Assembly (NCBI RefSeq): GCF_047807365.1
Contig: NZ_JBLOUI010000002.1
Location: forward strand, 62,001 to 126,000
DNA length: 64,000 nt
Reading direction: 5' to 3'
Origin: Peptacetobacter sp900539645
GTDB taxonomy: Bacteria; Bacillota; Clostridia; Peptostreptococcales; Peptostreptococcaceae
Positions within the stretch are counted from its first letter, which is position 1, and each line of letters opens with the position of its first letter. Made by a program: the position numbers and the translations under genes. Under the pieces are notes generated by a model. That model was not told where the DNA came from, searched no databases, and saw only the letters and a list, made by a program, of their open reading frames with translations. Below are positions 16,880 through 26,009 of this stretch, piece after piece.

Positions 16880-18001
16880 ATGTACGCAGTAACTTATGAA
16901 TTAATAAAAACTTGTAAACAGAGTGGTGCGAGATTAGGTGTGCTTCACACTCCACATGGCGATATAGAAACTCCAATATTCATGCCAGTTGGAACTCAGG
17001 CAACAGTAAAATCAATGACACCAGAAGAATTAAAAGAAATAGGATCTCAGATAATCCTATCAAATACATACCATTTATACCTAAGACCAGGTCACGAATT
17101 AGTGAAAAAAGCTGGAGGGCTTCACGAATTCATGCACTGGGACAAACCAATATTAACAGATAGTGGTGGATTCCAGGTATTCTCACTTGGGCCACTTAGA
17201 AAAATTTCTGAAGAAGGTGTTGAATTTAGATCACACTTAGATGGTTCTAAACATTTCCTAACTCCAGAAAAAGCTATGGAAATACAGAACGCATTAGGCT
17301 CAGACATAATGATGGCATTTGACGAATGTGCTCCATACCCAGCTAGTAGAGAATACGTTAAAAATTCTTTAGAAAGAACTACTAGATGGTTAGAAAGATG
17401 TAAAGAAGCTCACAAAAATCCTGAAAAACAGGCACTATTTGGAATAATACAGGGTGGAATGTACAAGGATTTAAGAGAGCAGTCAGCAAAAGAAATAACT
17501 GCAATAGATTTACCAGGTTATGCAATAGGTGGACTAAGTGTTGGTGAACCAAAACCAATGATGTACGACATATTAGAACATACAACTCCATTTATGCCAG
17601 TGGACAAGCCAAGATATTTAATGGGTGTTGGAAGTCCTGACGATTTAATAGAAGGTGTAATTAGAGGGGTGGATATGTTTGACTGCGTTCTACCTACAAG
17701 AATAGCTAGAAACGGAACTGCAATGACAAGTCAGGGAAAAGTTGTTGTTAGAAATGCGACTTACGCAGAAGACTTCACTCCACTTGATCCAGAATGTGAT
17801 TGCTACACTTGCAGAAACTACACTAAGGCTTATATAAGACATCTTATAAAAACTAATGAGATATTAGGTGCGAGATTAATAACTACTCACAACTTACATT
17901 TCTTATTAAAATTAATGGAAAACATAAGACAGGCAATAAGAGAAGATAGACTTCTTGATTTTAGAGAAGAATTCTTCACAAAATATGGATACGAATTATA
18001 A
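16880..18001 (+). CDS. tgt: Queuine/preQ1 tRNA-guanine transglycosylase
   Basis: A 373-residue enzyme that exchanges guanine 34 for preQ1 in tRNAs with GUN anticodons. Active-site stretches: LSNTYHLYLRPG, LTDSGGFQVFSL, FDECAPYP, GIIQGG, YAIGGLSVGE and VLPTRIARNG. The zinc site is visible as CDCYTC plus a following His. AGGATGAG precedes the ATG. Followed by a palindromic element that may terminate the operon. Confidence 0.96.
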   Translation: MYAVTYELIKTCKQSGARLGVLHTPHGDIETPIFMPVGTQATVKSMTPEELKEIGSQIILSNTYHLYLRPGHELVKKAGGLHEFMHWDKPILTDSGGFQVFSLGPLRKISEEGVEFRSHLDGSKHFLTPEKAMEIQNALGSDIMMAFDECAPYPASREYVKNSLERTTRWLERCKEAHKNPEKQALFGIIQGGMYKDLREQSAKEITAIDLPGYAIGGLSVGEPKPMMYDILEHTTPFMPVDKPRYLMGVGSPDDLIEGVIRGVDMFDCVLPTRIARNGTAMTSQGKVVVRNATYAEDFTPLDPECDCYTCRNYTKAYIRHLIKTNEILGARLITTHNLHFLLKLMENIRQAIREDRLLDFREEFFTKYGYEL

Positions 18002-18002
18002 A

Positions 18003-18196
18003 AAGAAATGGCTGCTGCAGATTTTGTAGTAGCCATTTGACGTAACACAAGTATTCGCTCTCCAGGCTTCAGCGCCCCATCCATTTATGTAACACATTTC
18101 AATGTTATGGGGCGCTTGCAGAATTGTCGGTGAGAGCTACTTGTGTTTACGTCTTAAAAAAGGCTACTTACAAAATCATAGCAGCAGTCTTTTCTT
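18003..18196 (+). repeat. Palindromic element copy 7 (long core)
   Basis: AAGAAATGGCTGCTGC at 18003 pairs with GCAGCAGTCTTTTCTT ending at 18196. GACGTAACACAAGTA pairs with TACTTGTGTTTACGTC. The core runs from CTCCAGGC at 18060 to TTGTCG at 18124-18129 with inner stem AGCGCCCCAT/ATGGGGCGCT. The whole structure follows the tgt stop codon at once. Confidence 0.85.
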
Positions 18197-18405
18197 AAAT
18201 TATAATTCGTACATAAATTGCTCAGAAAACGAGGAAGGTTTATCTTTGGTAAATGGTTTTGGAAGTTGGTATTAGGGGATTTAGGCAGATTGTTTTTTTG
18301 TTATGATTTATTGTGTTTCTGTATTTGATATATGTATATAAATGCGTTATAATATTCTTTAGACCTTAAAATAAAGGAAATATTGTATATTTGGAGGGAA
18401 TTAAA

Positions 18406-18729
18406 ATGCCAGCACAGCAGTTAATTATGAGTGTGGTTTTATGGATAGTAGTTTTCGCAGTATTCTACTTCTTATTAATAAGACCACAGAAGAAAAAAGA
18501 TAAAGAGCTTAAACAGATGAGAGACTCTATAAATGTAGGGGACAAAGTTGTTACTATAGGTGGACTTTGCGCTACAGTTGCAAAAGTTGAAGAAGAGAGA
18601 GTTGTACTTGAAGTTGGTCCAAACAGAACTAAAATGCCATTTGAAAAATGGGCAATAGGTACTGTTACAGAAAAGAAAGAAGTTAAACACGAAATAGCTG
18701 ATCCAGCTAAAGAAAAAGAAGAAAATTAA
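18406..18729 (+). CDS. yajC: SecDF-associated membrane protein YajC
   Basis: A 107-residue protein with one N-terminal membrane segment (VVLWIVVFAVFYFLLIRPQ) followed by the YajC core KDKELKQMRDSINVGDKVVTIGG. It associates with the SecDF/YidC part of the export machinery. The ATG at 18406 follows GGAGGG; an upstream in-frame ATG is less likely. secD and secF are not next to it here. Confidence 0.93.
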   Translation: MPAQQLIMSVVLWIVVFAVFYFLLIRPQKKKDKELKQMRDSINVGDKVVTIGGLCATVAKVEEERVVLEVGPNRTKMPFEKWAIGTVTEKKEVKHEIADPAKEKEEN

Positions 18730-18732
18730 TAT

Positions 18733-18893
18733 TTTTTATTATGAAGGGGCTTTTAAGAAGTCCCTTTTTTAATGCTTTGAAAAAATATATCTATTCCTCT
18801 CCAGGCAGTCGAGCTGCATTGTCGAGGAAATAGATATATTTAATTTCAAAGCAAAAAGAGAAATTCTTTGAAAAGCCCCTTCATAATAAAAAG
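18733..18893 (+). repeat. Palindromic element copy 8 (short core, nested in a doubled terminator)
   Basis: TTTTTATTATGAAGGGGC at the left pairs with GCCCCTTCATAATAAAAA at the right. TGCTTTGAAA pairs with TTTCAAAGCA, and ATATCTATTCCTC pairs with GAGGAAATAGATAT, around the core at 18799-18824. The left arm by itself contains the yajC terminator (AAGGGGCTTTT ... AGTCCCTTTTTT), and the right arm carries a mirrored relic of it. Confidence 0.85.
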
Positions 18894-19074
18894 TATTTTC
18901 TACAAGGAAAGTATAAGATTTTTAAAGTGTTTTAAAATATGTGATTATTCTTTATATGATTAATTATTTTGTTATTTTTTGGTTATTTATCTAAAAAAAG
19001 AGGTGTTAGTTATTGGAAAAGTATAGGTATATATGTTATAATTAAAAATAATACTATGAATGGAGGACTTTAAA

Positions 19075-19218
19075 ATGTCAAAAAAACATATAAAAACTTT
19101 ATCAAAAGCTACTTTAAAAAACAGTGCATCTAAAGGTGGATGTGGAGAATGCCAGACTTCTTGTCAGTCAGCATGTAAAACATCTTGTACAGTTGCTAAC
19201 CAGGAATGCGAAAGATAA
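19075..19218 (+). CDS. scfA: Six-cysteine peptide SCIFF (ranthipeptide precursor)
   Basis: A 47-residue peptide with the leader MSKKHIKTLSKATLKN and the core CGECQTSCQSACKTSC plus a sixth Cys near the end. This is the almost universal clostridial SCIFF precursor, modified by a radical SAM enzyme that makes Cys thioether links. GGAGGA precedes the ATG. Its usual neighbour, the maturase gene, is not next to it; CWB2 protein genes follow instead. The yajC-SCIFF adjacency is common in Clostridia. Confidence 0.92.
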   Translation: MSKKHIKTLSKATLKNSASKGGCGECQTSCQSACKTSCTVANQECER

Positions 19219-19241
19219 TAAATTCTTAATAAAACAAAATT

Positions 19242-19268
19242 GGACAGTTAATTACTGTCCTTTTTTGT
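19242..19268 (+). terminator. Terminator of the SCIFF gene
   Basis: GGACAGT pairs with ACTGTCC, followed by six T. Confidence 0.9.
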
Positions 19269-19291
19269 ATTAAAAAAAGAGGTGATTTGGT

Positions 19292-20209
19292 TTGAAAAAG
19301 TTATTATCAACAATATTATCAGCGATGTTAGTTGTATCTATGACTGTGGCTTCTGCATCTGCATTGACATTTGTGGAGATAAAAGGGAGCAATAGATATC
19401 AAACATCGGCGCTAATTGCAGATAAGCAGAATTATACAACTGCTATTTTAGTAAATTCTACAAAGAGTATAGCAGACGGACTTAGTGCTAGTGCTCTTGC
19501 TGGTGCTGCAAATGCACCAATATTATTAGTTAAGCAAAATGAAATTCCAGCAGATGTTGAGCTTAGATTAGAATGTACAAATAAGATTTATATAATTGGA
19601 TCTGAAAATGCAATAAGCAAAAATATTGAGGATAGATTAAAAAAATCTGGGTTCATAGTAAGTAGAATCGGTGGAAAAAATAGATATGAAACATCTGTAA
19701 ATGTTGGAAATGAGGTAAAGAGAGTTAAAGGTGGAGCTTCAGAAACATTTATCGTAAATGGTACAAAAGGGGAAGCAGATGCGATGAGTATTTCTTCTGT
19801 TGCAGCTAGAGATTCTGCACCTGTAATCCTTACTGATGGAAAGACAATATCTGCAGATGCGAAAAAAATAGTTAACAGCATACCTAACAGATACGCTATT
19901 GGACTACAGGGGGTAATGGACGAAAGTCTTGTAGAATCAATAGGTGCAACTAGAGTTGGTGGAAAAAATAGATTTGAAACAAATAAGAAGATAATAAACA
20001 CATTCTACAAAAACGTAGCATCTTATTACTTAAGTAAATCTGACCAGTTAGTGGATGCATTGGCTGCATCTCCAATAACAAAATACTCTCCTATAGTTTT
20101 AGTTAATAAAAATTCTGATAAGAGTGTATTAAAAGGTGCACAGAAGATGACTGCTCTTGGTGGAATAGATAGTGCAACAATAGAAAGCTGTAAAAAAGCA
20201 GCTCAATAA
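19292..20209 (+). CDS. Secreted protein made only of three CWB2 repeats
   Basis: A 305-residue protein with a signal peptide (about 1-24, ending ASASA) followed directly by three cell-wall-binding type 2 repeats: IKGSNRYQTSALIA, RIGGKNRYETSVNVG and RVGGKNRFETNKKII mark their starts. There is no other domain. In C. difficile three CWB2 repeats non-covalently anchor proteins to the anionic wall polymer PSII; the same role is expected. It could be a spacer, a polymer-binding decoy or a remnant. TTG start follows GAGGTG. Confidence 0.85.
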   Translation: MKKLLSTILSAMLVVSMTVASASALTFVEIKGSNRYQTSALIADKQNYTTAILVNSTKSIADGLSASALAGAANAPILLVKQNEIPADVELRLECTNKIYIIGSENAISKNIEDRLKKSGFIVSRIGGKNRYETSVNVGNEVKRVKGGASETFIVNGTKGEADAMSISSVAARDSAPVILTDGKTISADAKKIVNSIPNRYAIGLQGVMDESLVESIGATRVGGKNRFETNKKIINTFYKNVASYYLSKSDQLVDALAASPITKYSPIVLVNKNSDKSVLKGAQKMTALGGIDSATIESCKKAAQ

Positions 20210-20227
20210 AAATAATATATAGCTAAT

Positions 20228-20273
20228 AAGAGCCTAAAAGTTTCTACGAGAAACATAAGGGCTCTTTTTTTTC
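20228..20273 (+). terminator. Terminator of the CWB2-only gene
   Basis: AAGAGCC at the left pairs with GGGCTCTT at the right, with an inner GTTTC/GAAAC stem. A run of eight T follows. Confidence 0.85.
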
Positions 20274-20351
20274 GGCAACCTCCCTAGTTGTTGTTATAAA
20301 TATGTGTATATGTTGTTGTATATGTTGGTATAGTAATAGCCAAGTTGTCGT

Positions 20352-20442
20352 AATGCAACACGACAATCTGTCTAAATGCAGTATGACAATCTGTCCAAAT
20401 GCAACACGACAACTTGTCATTATGCTTATGACAATCTGACAG
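20352..20442. repeat. Degenerate tandem repeats of about 22-23 bp
   Basis: Four imperfect units of the form AATGCANNANGACAATCTGTC lie in a row; AATGCAACACGACAA is exact at 20352 and 20398. They sit about 200 bases upstream of the LTA-synthase-like gene and could be a regulator-binding cluster. Frames running through them look like artefacts. Confidence 0.55.
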
Positions 20443-20637
20443 TATATTTTTGACAAAAAATTTAAGTGACGAGCTCAATTAAAATACTAACCTAGATGAT
20501 TATAACAGTCAATTAAAATAGACAAATAATAGAAAGTTGTGTTATACTTATGTTTAAAAAGTTACAAAATTGTTAACAATATTAAAAAATAGTAAAAATA
20601 AGAGATAATTAATGATGAATTTACAAAGGAGCGTTCG

Positions 20638-22731
20638 ATGGAAAATAACGATACAAAAGAAACAGTAAATAAAGATAAAAGTATAGATGATAAAACTAAA
20701 ACAAATGATTCTGATAAAAACAAAACTAAAAAAAGAAAAATAAAATTTATAACAAAAGACTCTTTAAAAGATTTTACTCTTTGGGTTGTAGTATCTCTTA
20801 TACTATTCTTCGTGATGGAGTATTTATCTAGAAGGTCGAGAATAGAAAAAGTAGAAGTGTTCTTAAAAGATAACACTTATGCAACAGTTATAAATATATT
20901 ATTAATACTTGGCATAACAGGGATAATATTCTTTGTAAAGCACAAGAAGGCAGTATTGTGGTTTATCTCATTCCTATTCATTGGATTGGCAGTGGTGAGC
21001 AGGATGATATTGGAATTTAGAGGGATGCCAGTAGCGTTTATGGACTTGTATGCGCTTCAAGATGGGCTTAGTATAGCATCGAGATTTATTAATACGAAAA
21101 TGATAATCATAGCCGTTGTTGTTGTGGTGCTGTTCTTGGTTGGATTAGTTGTTATGTGGAAACTGGACAAGAAGAGCAAAAGATTCAACGGAATAAGTAA
21201 TATAGTTGCGTGGATGCTTTCAATACTAGTATTTGCAGTGAGTATAGGACCTATAAAGGCAAAGAATATAATGCACAATATTGGCTGGGATGTCCAGGCT
21301 ACGTATGAATTAAACGGATTTTTATACTCAATCCTGGATTCGTACTTTGGATATCTTAGAAAACCACCTGAAGGATATAGCAAAGAAGCTATAGCAAAAA
21401 TAAGAGAAGAAGTAGACAAAAAGGCAGCTGAGGACAAAAGAACTATAAAAACTGGTAAAGATGTTCCAAATGTTGTAATAGTTCAGCTTGAAGGATTTAT
21501 GGATCCAACTAAAATACCAAACGTAAACCTTAGCATAGACCCAATACCAAACTTTAGAAAATTGGCAGAAAAAAATACTAGTGGATACATGAATGTACCA
21601 ACTACTGGTGGGGGAACAGCTAGAACAGAGTTTGAGGTTATAACAGGAAACAACTTCGACAACCTGCTAAGTGGAGAGATACCTTACACATCAATTGTAA
21701 AGGAAAAAACATCAAACTCATTGGCGACGGCGTTGAAGAAACAAGGATTCACTGCTCATGCTCTACATAATTTTAAAGGTAATTTCTACAATAGAAACAA
21801 GGGATTCAAAAACTTAGGATATGACACATTCACATCTGTTGAATACATGAACGGCCTAGAATACACAGCACTTGATTGGCCAAAGGATTACGTACTAACT
21901 AATTATATGAAAAAGGCTCTAGACTCAACAGAAGGCAAAGACTTCATAACAACAGTATCTGTACAGGGACACTCAAACTATCCTACAGAAAAAGTTGATG
22001 AAGATTATCCTTGTAAAATAACTGGTGATATAGAAGATAAATATAAAAATCAGCTTTACTACTACTGTGAGCAGGTAAGAGAAATGGATGAATTTATAAA
22101 ACAGTTCAACGATATGCTTACTCAGAGAAAAGAAGAAACTGGTGAAGATACAATAGTTTTATACTACGGAGATCATATGCCTAAACTCGACTATTTATAT
22201 GATGGCGAAGAATATCTAAACAGATACGAATCTCCATACACATATTTTGCAACATTTGATATTCCAAAAGAAGAAAATGCAATAACTGATGCATTCCAGG
22301 CAGGTACAGAATTATTAAAACTAGGTGGAGTGGAATACGGACCAATAGAAAAGTTACACGCGTACCTAAGAAATGATAAGGACTATCTAAAAAAAGTACA
22401 GCTTGTAGAGTATGATATATTATTTGGCGAAAAATACTATTTAAAAGATGACGAAACACAGAAGAAAAATACCATAAAAATGGGAATAGACGACATAAAA
22501 ATAAATTCTGCAAAAGCTACTGGTGATACATTAACTGTTGAGGGACAGAATTTCACAGCAAGAAGCTTTGTATATCTAAACGAAAAAATGTTAGAAACTA
22601 CAATGGAAAGCCCAGGAAAACTCACAGCAAAACTAAATGGAGAATTGAAAAAGGGCGATACTATAACAGTTAAGCAGCTTGGCGAAAATGATGCAGAGCT
22701 TAGTAGTACACCAGAATTTAAAATAAAATAA
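20638..22731 (+). CDS. LTA-synthase-like membrane sulfatase-fold phosphotransferase
   Basis: A 697-residue protein. Residues 1-45 are a charged cytosolic segment, and about 45-205 hold five membrane helices. Residues about 275-590 form the extracytoplasmic sulfatase-fold domain, with VIVQLEGFMD, the nucleophile loop TGGGTARTEFE, and the metal-site element YYGDHMPKLD. Residues about 610-697 look like an Ig-like IPT fold. The family includes LtaS, which polymerises glycerophosphate from phosphatidylglycerol, and related wall-polymer enzymes; the extra C-terminal domain is not part of LtaS itself. It lies between two CWB2 genes, suggesting a shared role in the wall polymer those repeats bind. 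Confidence 0.8.
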   Translation: MENNDTKETVNKDKSIDDKTKTNDSDKNKTKKRKIKFITKDSLKDFTLWVVVSLILFFVMEYLSRRSRIEKVEVFLKDNTYATVINILLILGITGIIFFVKHKKAVLWFISFLFIGLAVVSRMILEFRGMPVAFMDLYALQDGLSIASRFINTKMIIIAVVVVVLFLVGLVVMWKLDKKSKRFNGISNIVAWMLSILVFAVSIGPIKAKNIMHNIGWDVQATYELNGFLYSILDSYFGYLRKPPEGYSKEAIAKIREEVDKKAAEDKRTIKTGKDVPNVVIVQLEGFMDPTKIPNVNLSIDPIPNFRKLAEKNTSGYMNVPTTGGGTARTEFEVITGNNFDNLLSGEIPYTSIVKEKTSNSLATALKKQGFTAHALHNFKGNFYNRNKGFKNLGYDTFTSVEYMNGLEYTALDWPKDYVLTNYMKKALDSTEGKDFITTVSVQGHSNYPTEKVDEDYPCKITGDIEDKYKNQLYYYCEQVREMDEFIKQFNDMLTQRKEETGEDTIVLYYGDHMPKLDYLYDGEEYLNRYESPYTYFATFDIPKEENAITDAFQAGTELLKLGGVEYGPIEKLHAYLRNDKDYLKKVQLVEYDILFGEKYYLKDDETQKKNTIKMGIDDIKINSAKATGDTLTVEGQNFTARSFVYLNEKMLETTMESPGKLTAKLNGELKKGDTITVKQLGENDAELSSTPEFKIK

Positions 22732-22783
22732 TCCAAAAACTAAAATTAAACCCAATCTAAAAATAATGTAAAGGAGAGGAAAT

Positions 22784-24451
22784 ATGATTAGAAAAAAAAT
22801 AATGGCACTCACATTATCAGCTATAATGCTACTATCCACTATAACCCCAACTAGTGCATTAGAAAAATTAGATAGAATTAAGGGGAAAAATAACTATGAA
22901 ACAGCGGTAAAAATAGCCAATGAGAGAAACTACTCATCTATAGTTCTAGTAAATATGGACAATAGTACAGCCGATGGACTTAGTGCTGCGGCATTAGCTG
23001 GTTGCAAAAATGGAGTAATACTACTTACAAGTAAAAATAGTATTCCTTCAGAAACAAAATCAAAATTAAACGAGGTAACAGACATCTACCTGATAGGAAG
23101 CGAAAATGCTATATCTAAATCAGTTGAGGGCGATTTAGAAAAAATGGGCAAAAAAGTAACTAGAATAGGTGGAAGTGATAGATATGAAACATCATACAAT
23201 GTTGCCAAAGAAGTACTAAATACAGAAGGTACACTTGGTAAAGTATTTATTGCAAATGGTGTAAAGGGAGAAGCCGATGTAGTAACTGCATCTCCAGTAG
23301 CATATAGAGATAAAGCTCCAATACTTCTAACAAATGGAAGCAGCTTAAAGAGCAATTTAAAAGAAATTGCAAACACAGCAACTGGAAGATACATAGTAGG
23401 TGGAACTACTGTAGTAAAAGACTCTGTAAAAAATGGTCTAAAAGGAACTGAGAGAATTAGTGGAATCAACAGATTTGTTACGAATCAAAAGCTTGTAGAA
23501 AAATTCTACTCAAACCCAAAATCATTTAACATAGTTGACACAACAGACTACACAATAGCTACAGTAGCTAGCTCAATAAGTACAGAAAAACCTATTGCGC
23601 TAGTAGACTATAGATTTGCTCCACTTGTATTAAAAAATGCTCAGAAAATGACTGCAATAGGAGTAATATCTGACAACAATATTTCAAAAGCTATAGGATA
23701 CTCTGGCGGATTAAATAAATTTAATTACGACTGGACAAAATACAAATACATCGCCCACGCATTAGGTGGTGTAGGTGGGAAAACATACACTAACTCAATT
23801 CAAGCATTTGAACACAACTACAACAAAGGTTTCAAAGTATTTGAGGTGGATTTAGACTTTACAAGTGACGACGAGCTGATAGCTTGGCATTCGTTTGATA
23901 AAACAAGTTTAAAAGAAATGGGACTTCCAGAAAAATACGCTACAAAGAAACCTACATTGGCTGAGTTTAAGAGTATGAAGCCTTATGGTAAATACACTAC
24001 TATGACATTTAAGGATGTTGTATCGTATATGGAAAAATACGATGATGTTTACATGCTTATAGATTTAAAATCAGCTGAGGATGATAAAGTTAGAAAGCTT
24101 TACAAGAGAATTGTTGAAGAGGCTAGTCCAGATGTATTAGACAGACTTGTTCCTCAGGTGTATAGAGAGTCTACGTATAACGAGATAATGAATGTATACA
24201 ATTTTAAATCTGCATCATTTACTTGCTATACTATGAGTAGTATAGATGAAAATAAGATAACAAATTTCTGTGCAATGAATGGAATAAAAGTTCTTACAGT
24301 AGATTATAGATTCCTAACGCCGTCTTTAGTAGAAAGATGTAAAGCTAAAGGAATAACATTGTATATGAACACAATAAATGACTCAAAAGAAATGAACAAA
24401 TACAAATCAAAAGGAGTATATGGATTCTTTACAGACTTCCTTACTCCATAA
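22784..24451 (+). CDS. CWB2-anchored glycerophosphodiester phosphodiesterase-like protein
   Basis: A 555-residue secreted protein. After the signal peptide (about 1-26) three CWB2 repeats fill residues about 27-310 (KGKNNYETAVKIA, IGGSDRYETSYNVA, ISGINRFVTNQKLV). Residues about 320-555 form a GDPD/PI-PLC-like TIM barrel with IAHALGG, FEVDLDF, WHSFDK and LIDLKS at the expected catalytic positions. It probably cleaves glycerophosphodiesters at the wall. It follows the LTA-synthase-like gene by about 50 bases, so the pair may build and trim a polyglycerophosphate-type polymer. GGAGAGG precedes the ATG. Confidence 0.83.
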   Translation: MIRKKIMALTLSAIMLLSTITPTSALEKLDRIKGKNNYETAVKIANERNYSSIVLVNMDNSTADGLSAAALAGCKNGVILLTSKNSIPSETKSKLNEVTDIYLIGSENAISKSVEGDLEKMGKKVTRIGGSDRYETSYNVAKEVLNTEGTLGKVFIANGVKGEADVVTASPVAYRDKAPILLTNGSSLKSNLKEIANTATGRYIVGGTTVVKDSVKNGLKGTERISGINRFVTNQKLVEKFYSNPKSFNIVDTTDYTIATVASSISTEKPIALVDYRFAPLVLKNAQKMTAIGVISDNNISKAIGYSGGLNKFNYDWTKYKYIAHALGGVGGKTYTNSIQAFEHNYNKGFKVFEVDLDFTSDDELIAWHSFDKTSLKEMGLPEKYATKKPTLAEFKSMKPYGKYTTMTFKDVVSYMEKYDDVYMLIDLKSAEDDKVRKLYKRIVEEASPDVLDRLVPQVYRESTYNEIMNVYNFKSASFTCYTMSSIDENKITNFCAMNGIKVLTVDYRFLTPSLVERCKAKGITLYMNTINDSKEMNKYKSKGVYGFFTDFLTP

Positions 24452-24454
24452 ATA

Positions 24455-24589
24455 AAGAGAAGGGCTTATAACTGCTCTCTGCTCCAGGCTTCGACGCTTT
24501 CTTTATCGTCGCTTATCGAACAAAGTTCGATTAAGGACGAAAGCGTCTGCAGTATTGTCGCGTGAGTAGCAGTTATTATGCCCTTCTTA
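24455..24589 (+). repeat. Palindromic element copy 9 (long core)
   Basis: GAAGGGCTTATAACTGCT at the left pairs with AGTAGCAGTTATTATGCCCTTC at the right. The core runs from CTCCAGGC at 24482 to TTGTCG at 24555-24560, with inner stems GACGCTTTC/GAAAGCGTC and TCGAAC/GTTCGA. It follows the CWB2-GDPD gene directly. Confidence 0.85.
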
Positions 24590-24634
24590 TTTTTTATGGA
24601 AGTAAGGATCTAGTAAAGGATAGTAGTTGAATGA

Positions 24635-24662
24635 AAGGGGATTTTATCCTCTTTTTTTTATT
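24635..24662 (+). terminator. Hairpin terminator
   Basis: AAAGGGGAT pairs with ATCCTCTTT, followed by a T-run. It lies after palindromic element 9. Confidence 0.65.
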
Positions 24663-24817
24663 TTCTTTTTTTGCTGTAAGTGTTGGAAATGCTTGGCATT
24701 TTTTCTAAGAGAATAGAAAGTGAGAGGATGTTTTTGATGGGTGACATGCTGCTGTTTTATACTTTAATCACAGGCAAGAGAGAAGCCTGAATAAATTTTT
24801 TAAAGGAGGTAACTAAT

Positions 24818-25045
24818 ATGGCAGTTACAGAATCAAACAAGGTATCAGTTTTAAGACTGAAATTTGCAGTAGGTGAAACATCAGGAGGGGAAATAAAGTA
24901 CAAACGCAAAGATATTAAAAATGTCAAAGCCGATGCAACTAAAGAAGATGTTTATGCAGTAGGTAAAGCATTATCAGATCTTTTAGAAACAAATGCTGAT
25001 GTGATAGCAAAAGTAGACGAAGCCGATTTAGAAGAAAGTATGTAG
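24818..25045 (+). CDS. DUF1659 small protein
   Basis: A 75-residue protein with FAVGETSGGEIKYKRKDIKNVKADATKEDVYAVGKALSDLL, the pattern of DUF1659. The function is unknown. AAAGGAGG precedes the ATG. It is followed by DUF2922 and YvrJ-like genes, a three-gene set conserved in many Firmicutes. Confidence 0.78.
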   Translation: MAVTESNKVSVLRLKFAVGETSGGEIKYKRKDIKNVKADATKEDVYAVGKALSDLLETNADVIAKVDEADLEESM

Positions 25046-25310
25046 GAAGTGGGTTAGGTAAACCTAAACCGAAAACCTAAATCAAGAGCTTAAACTGAAA
25101 AGCAAAACTAAATCAAAGTAAAATCAAAATCAAACTAAACCAGACTAAATTAAAACAAAATGGATTGAATCAATCCAAACTAAAAAAAGGTAGCGGCTGC
25201 CAGATGAGCAGCCAAGCTACCAGATTAAAAATCTATAAAGTAGATTGCAAAACAAAAAACTAAAAACAAAACTAAAAAATAAAAAGTTAAGAAAAGGAGA
25301 TTTAAAAACT

Positions 25311-25535
25311 ATGATAAGAAAAAGACTTGCAATGAAATTTAAAACAGCCAATGGAAAAGCATTTACTATATCTTTAGATGGGCCAAAAGATGGTGTTCAG
25401 GAACAGGAAATAAAAAACGCGATGGACTTAGTAGTATCTAAAAAAATCTTTTTAGTAAACGACTCAGAAGTAGCAGCAACATCAGAAGCAAAAATAATAA
25501 CTACTGACGAAACAGTTCACGACTTAGTAATATAA
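25311..25535 (+). CDS. DUF2922 small protein
   Basis: A 74-residue protein (RKRLAMKFKTANGKAFTISLDG ... IKNAMDLVVSKKIF) that reads as DUF2922. The start at 25311 follows AAGGAGA; a longer frame from 25245 has no site. Its partner genes on either side support the assignment. Function unknown. Confidence 0.78.
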   Translation: MIRKRLAMKFKTANGKAFTISLDGPKDGVQEQEIKNAMDLVVSKKIFLVNDSEVAATSEAKIITTDETVHDLVI

Positions 25536-25564
25536 TCGCGTCGGACAATAAGCAGGTGATTATT

Positions 25565-25720
25565 ATGGAAGTTGAATTACGGAACATGATAGCAAACGTC
25601 GGTTTTCCTATAGCCGTATCAATATTCTTACTGATAAGGATAGAAAATAAACTGAGTACACTATCAGAAAGTATCAACGGGCTTTCGAAAATAATCGAGA
25701 GTGCAGCTCAAAAAAGATAA
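25565..25720 (+). CDS. YvrJ-family short membrane protein
   Basis: A 51-residue protein starting MEVELRNMIANVGFPIAVSI, with one membrane segment and a short helical tail. NVGFPIAV is the YvrJ family signature. Third gene of the DUF1659-DUF2922-YvrJ set. In Bacillus, YvrJ lies near sigma-O-type regulators; here a Mor-like regulator gene lies 290 bases downstream. Confidence 0.8.
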   Translation: MEVELRNMIANVGFPIAVSIFLLIRIENKLSTLSESINGLSKIIESAAQKR

Positions 25721-25824
25721 GCAAAAAAATAAAAAAATACAAAAATACAAAATTGATTAAGAAAATTTTGAAAATTTGCAAAAAAGGCTTTAAAAATATG
25801 TAAAAATATAATATAGTATATGTG

Positions 25825-25937
25825 ACAACAGTTTCCCAAAAGCCCGGATTAACATCCGGGTTTAAGGCTACGAATAATTCTTACTAAAATAATTAAATTT
25901 TAAAAGGGTTTCGTATTATGAAACTGTTGTTTTTTTA
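25825..25937 (+). ncRNA. Candidate structured RNA or leader ending in a terminator
   Basis: ACAACAGTTTC at 25825 pairs with GAAACTGTTGT near 25920-25930 and is followed by a T-run. Inside is a second stem, CCCGGAT/ATCCGGG. The 110-base unit has a TATAAT-like element just upstream, and the gene downstream starts 73 bases after it. It could be a small RNA or an attenuator for the Mor-like gene. It does not match riboswitch classes I know. Confidence 0.45.
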
Positions 25938-26009
25938 TATTTTTACTTTTTAAAGAATCATATACTAATATGGTTCTAAATATATCTTATTTAAAGGAGA
26001 GGGTAGAAA

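Noticed and set aside
20244..20478. Minus-strand frames through the tandem repeats
   Set aside because: Translations merely repeat the tandem unit and have no start signals.
25825..25937. 6S RNA or a known riboswitch
   Set aside because: About 110 bases is short for 6S RNA and the central bubble is not apparent; no conserved riboswitch core was recognised. Kept only as a structured RNA candidate.
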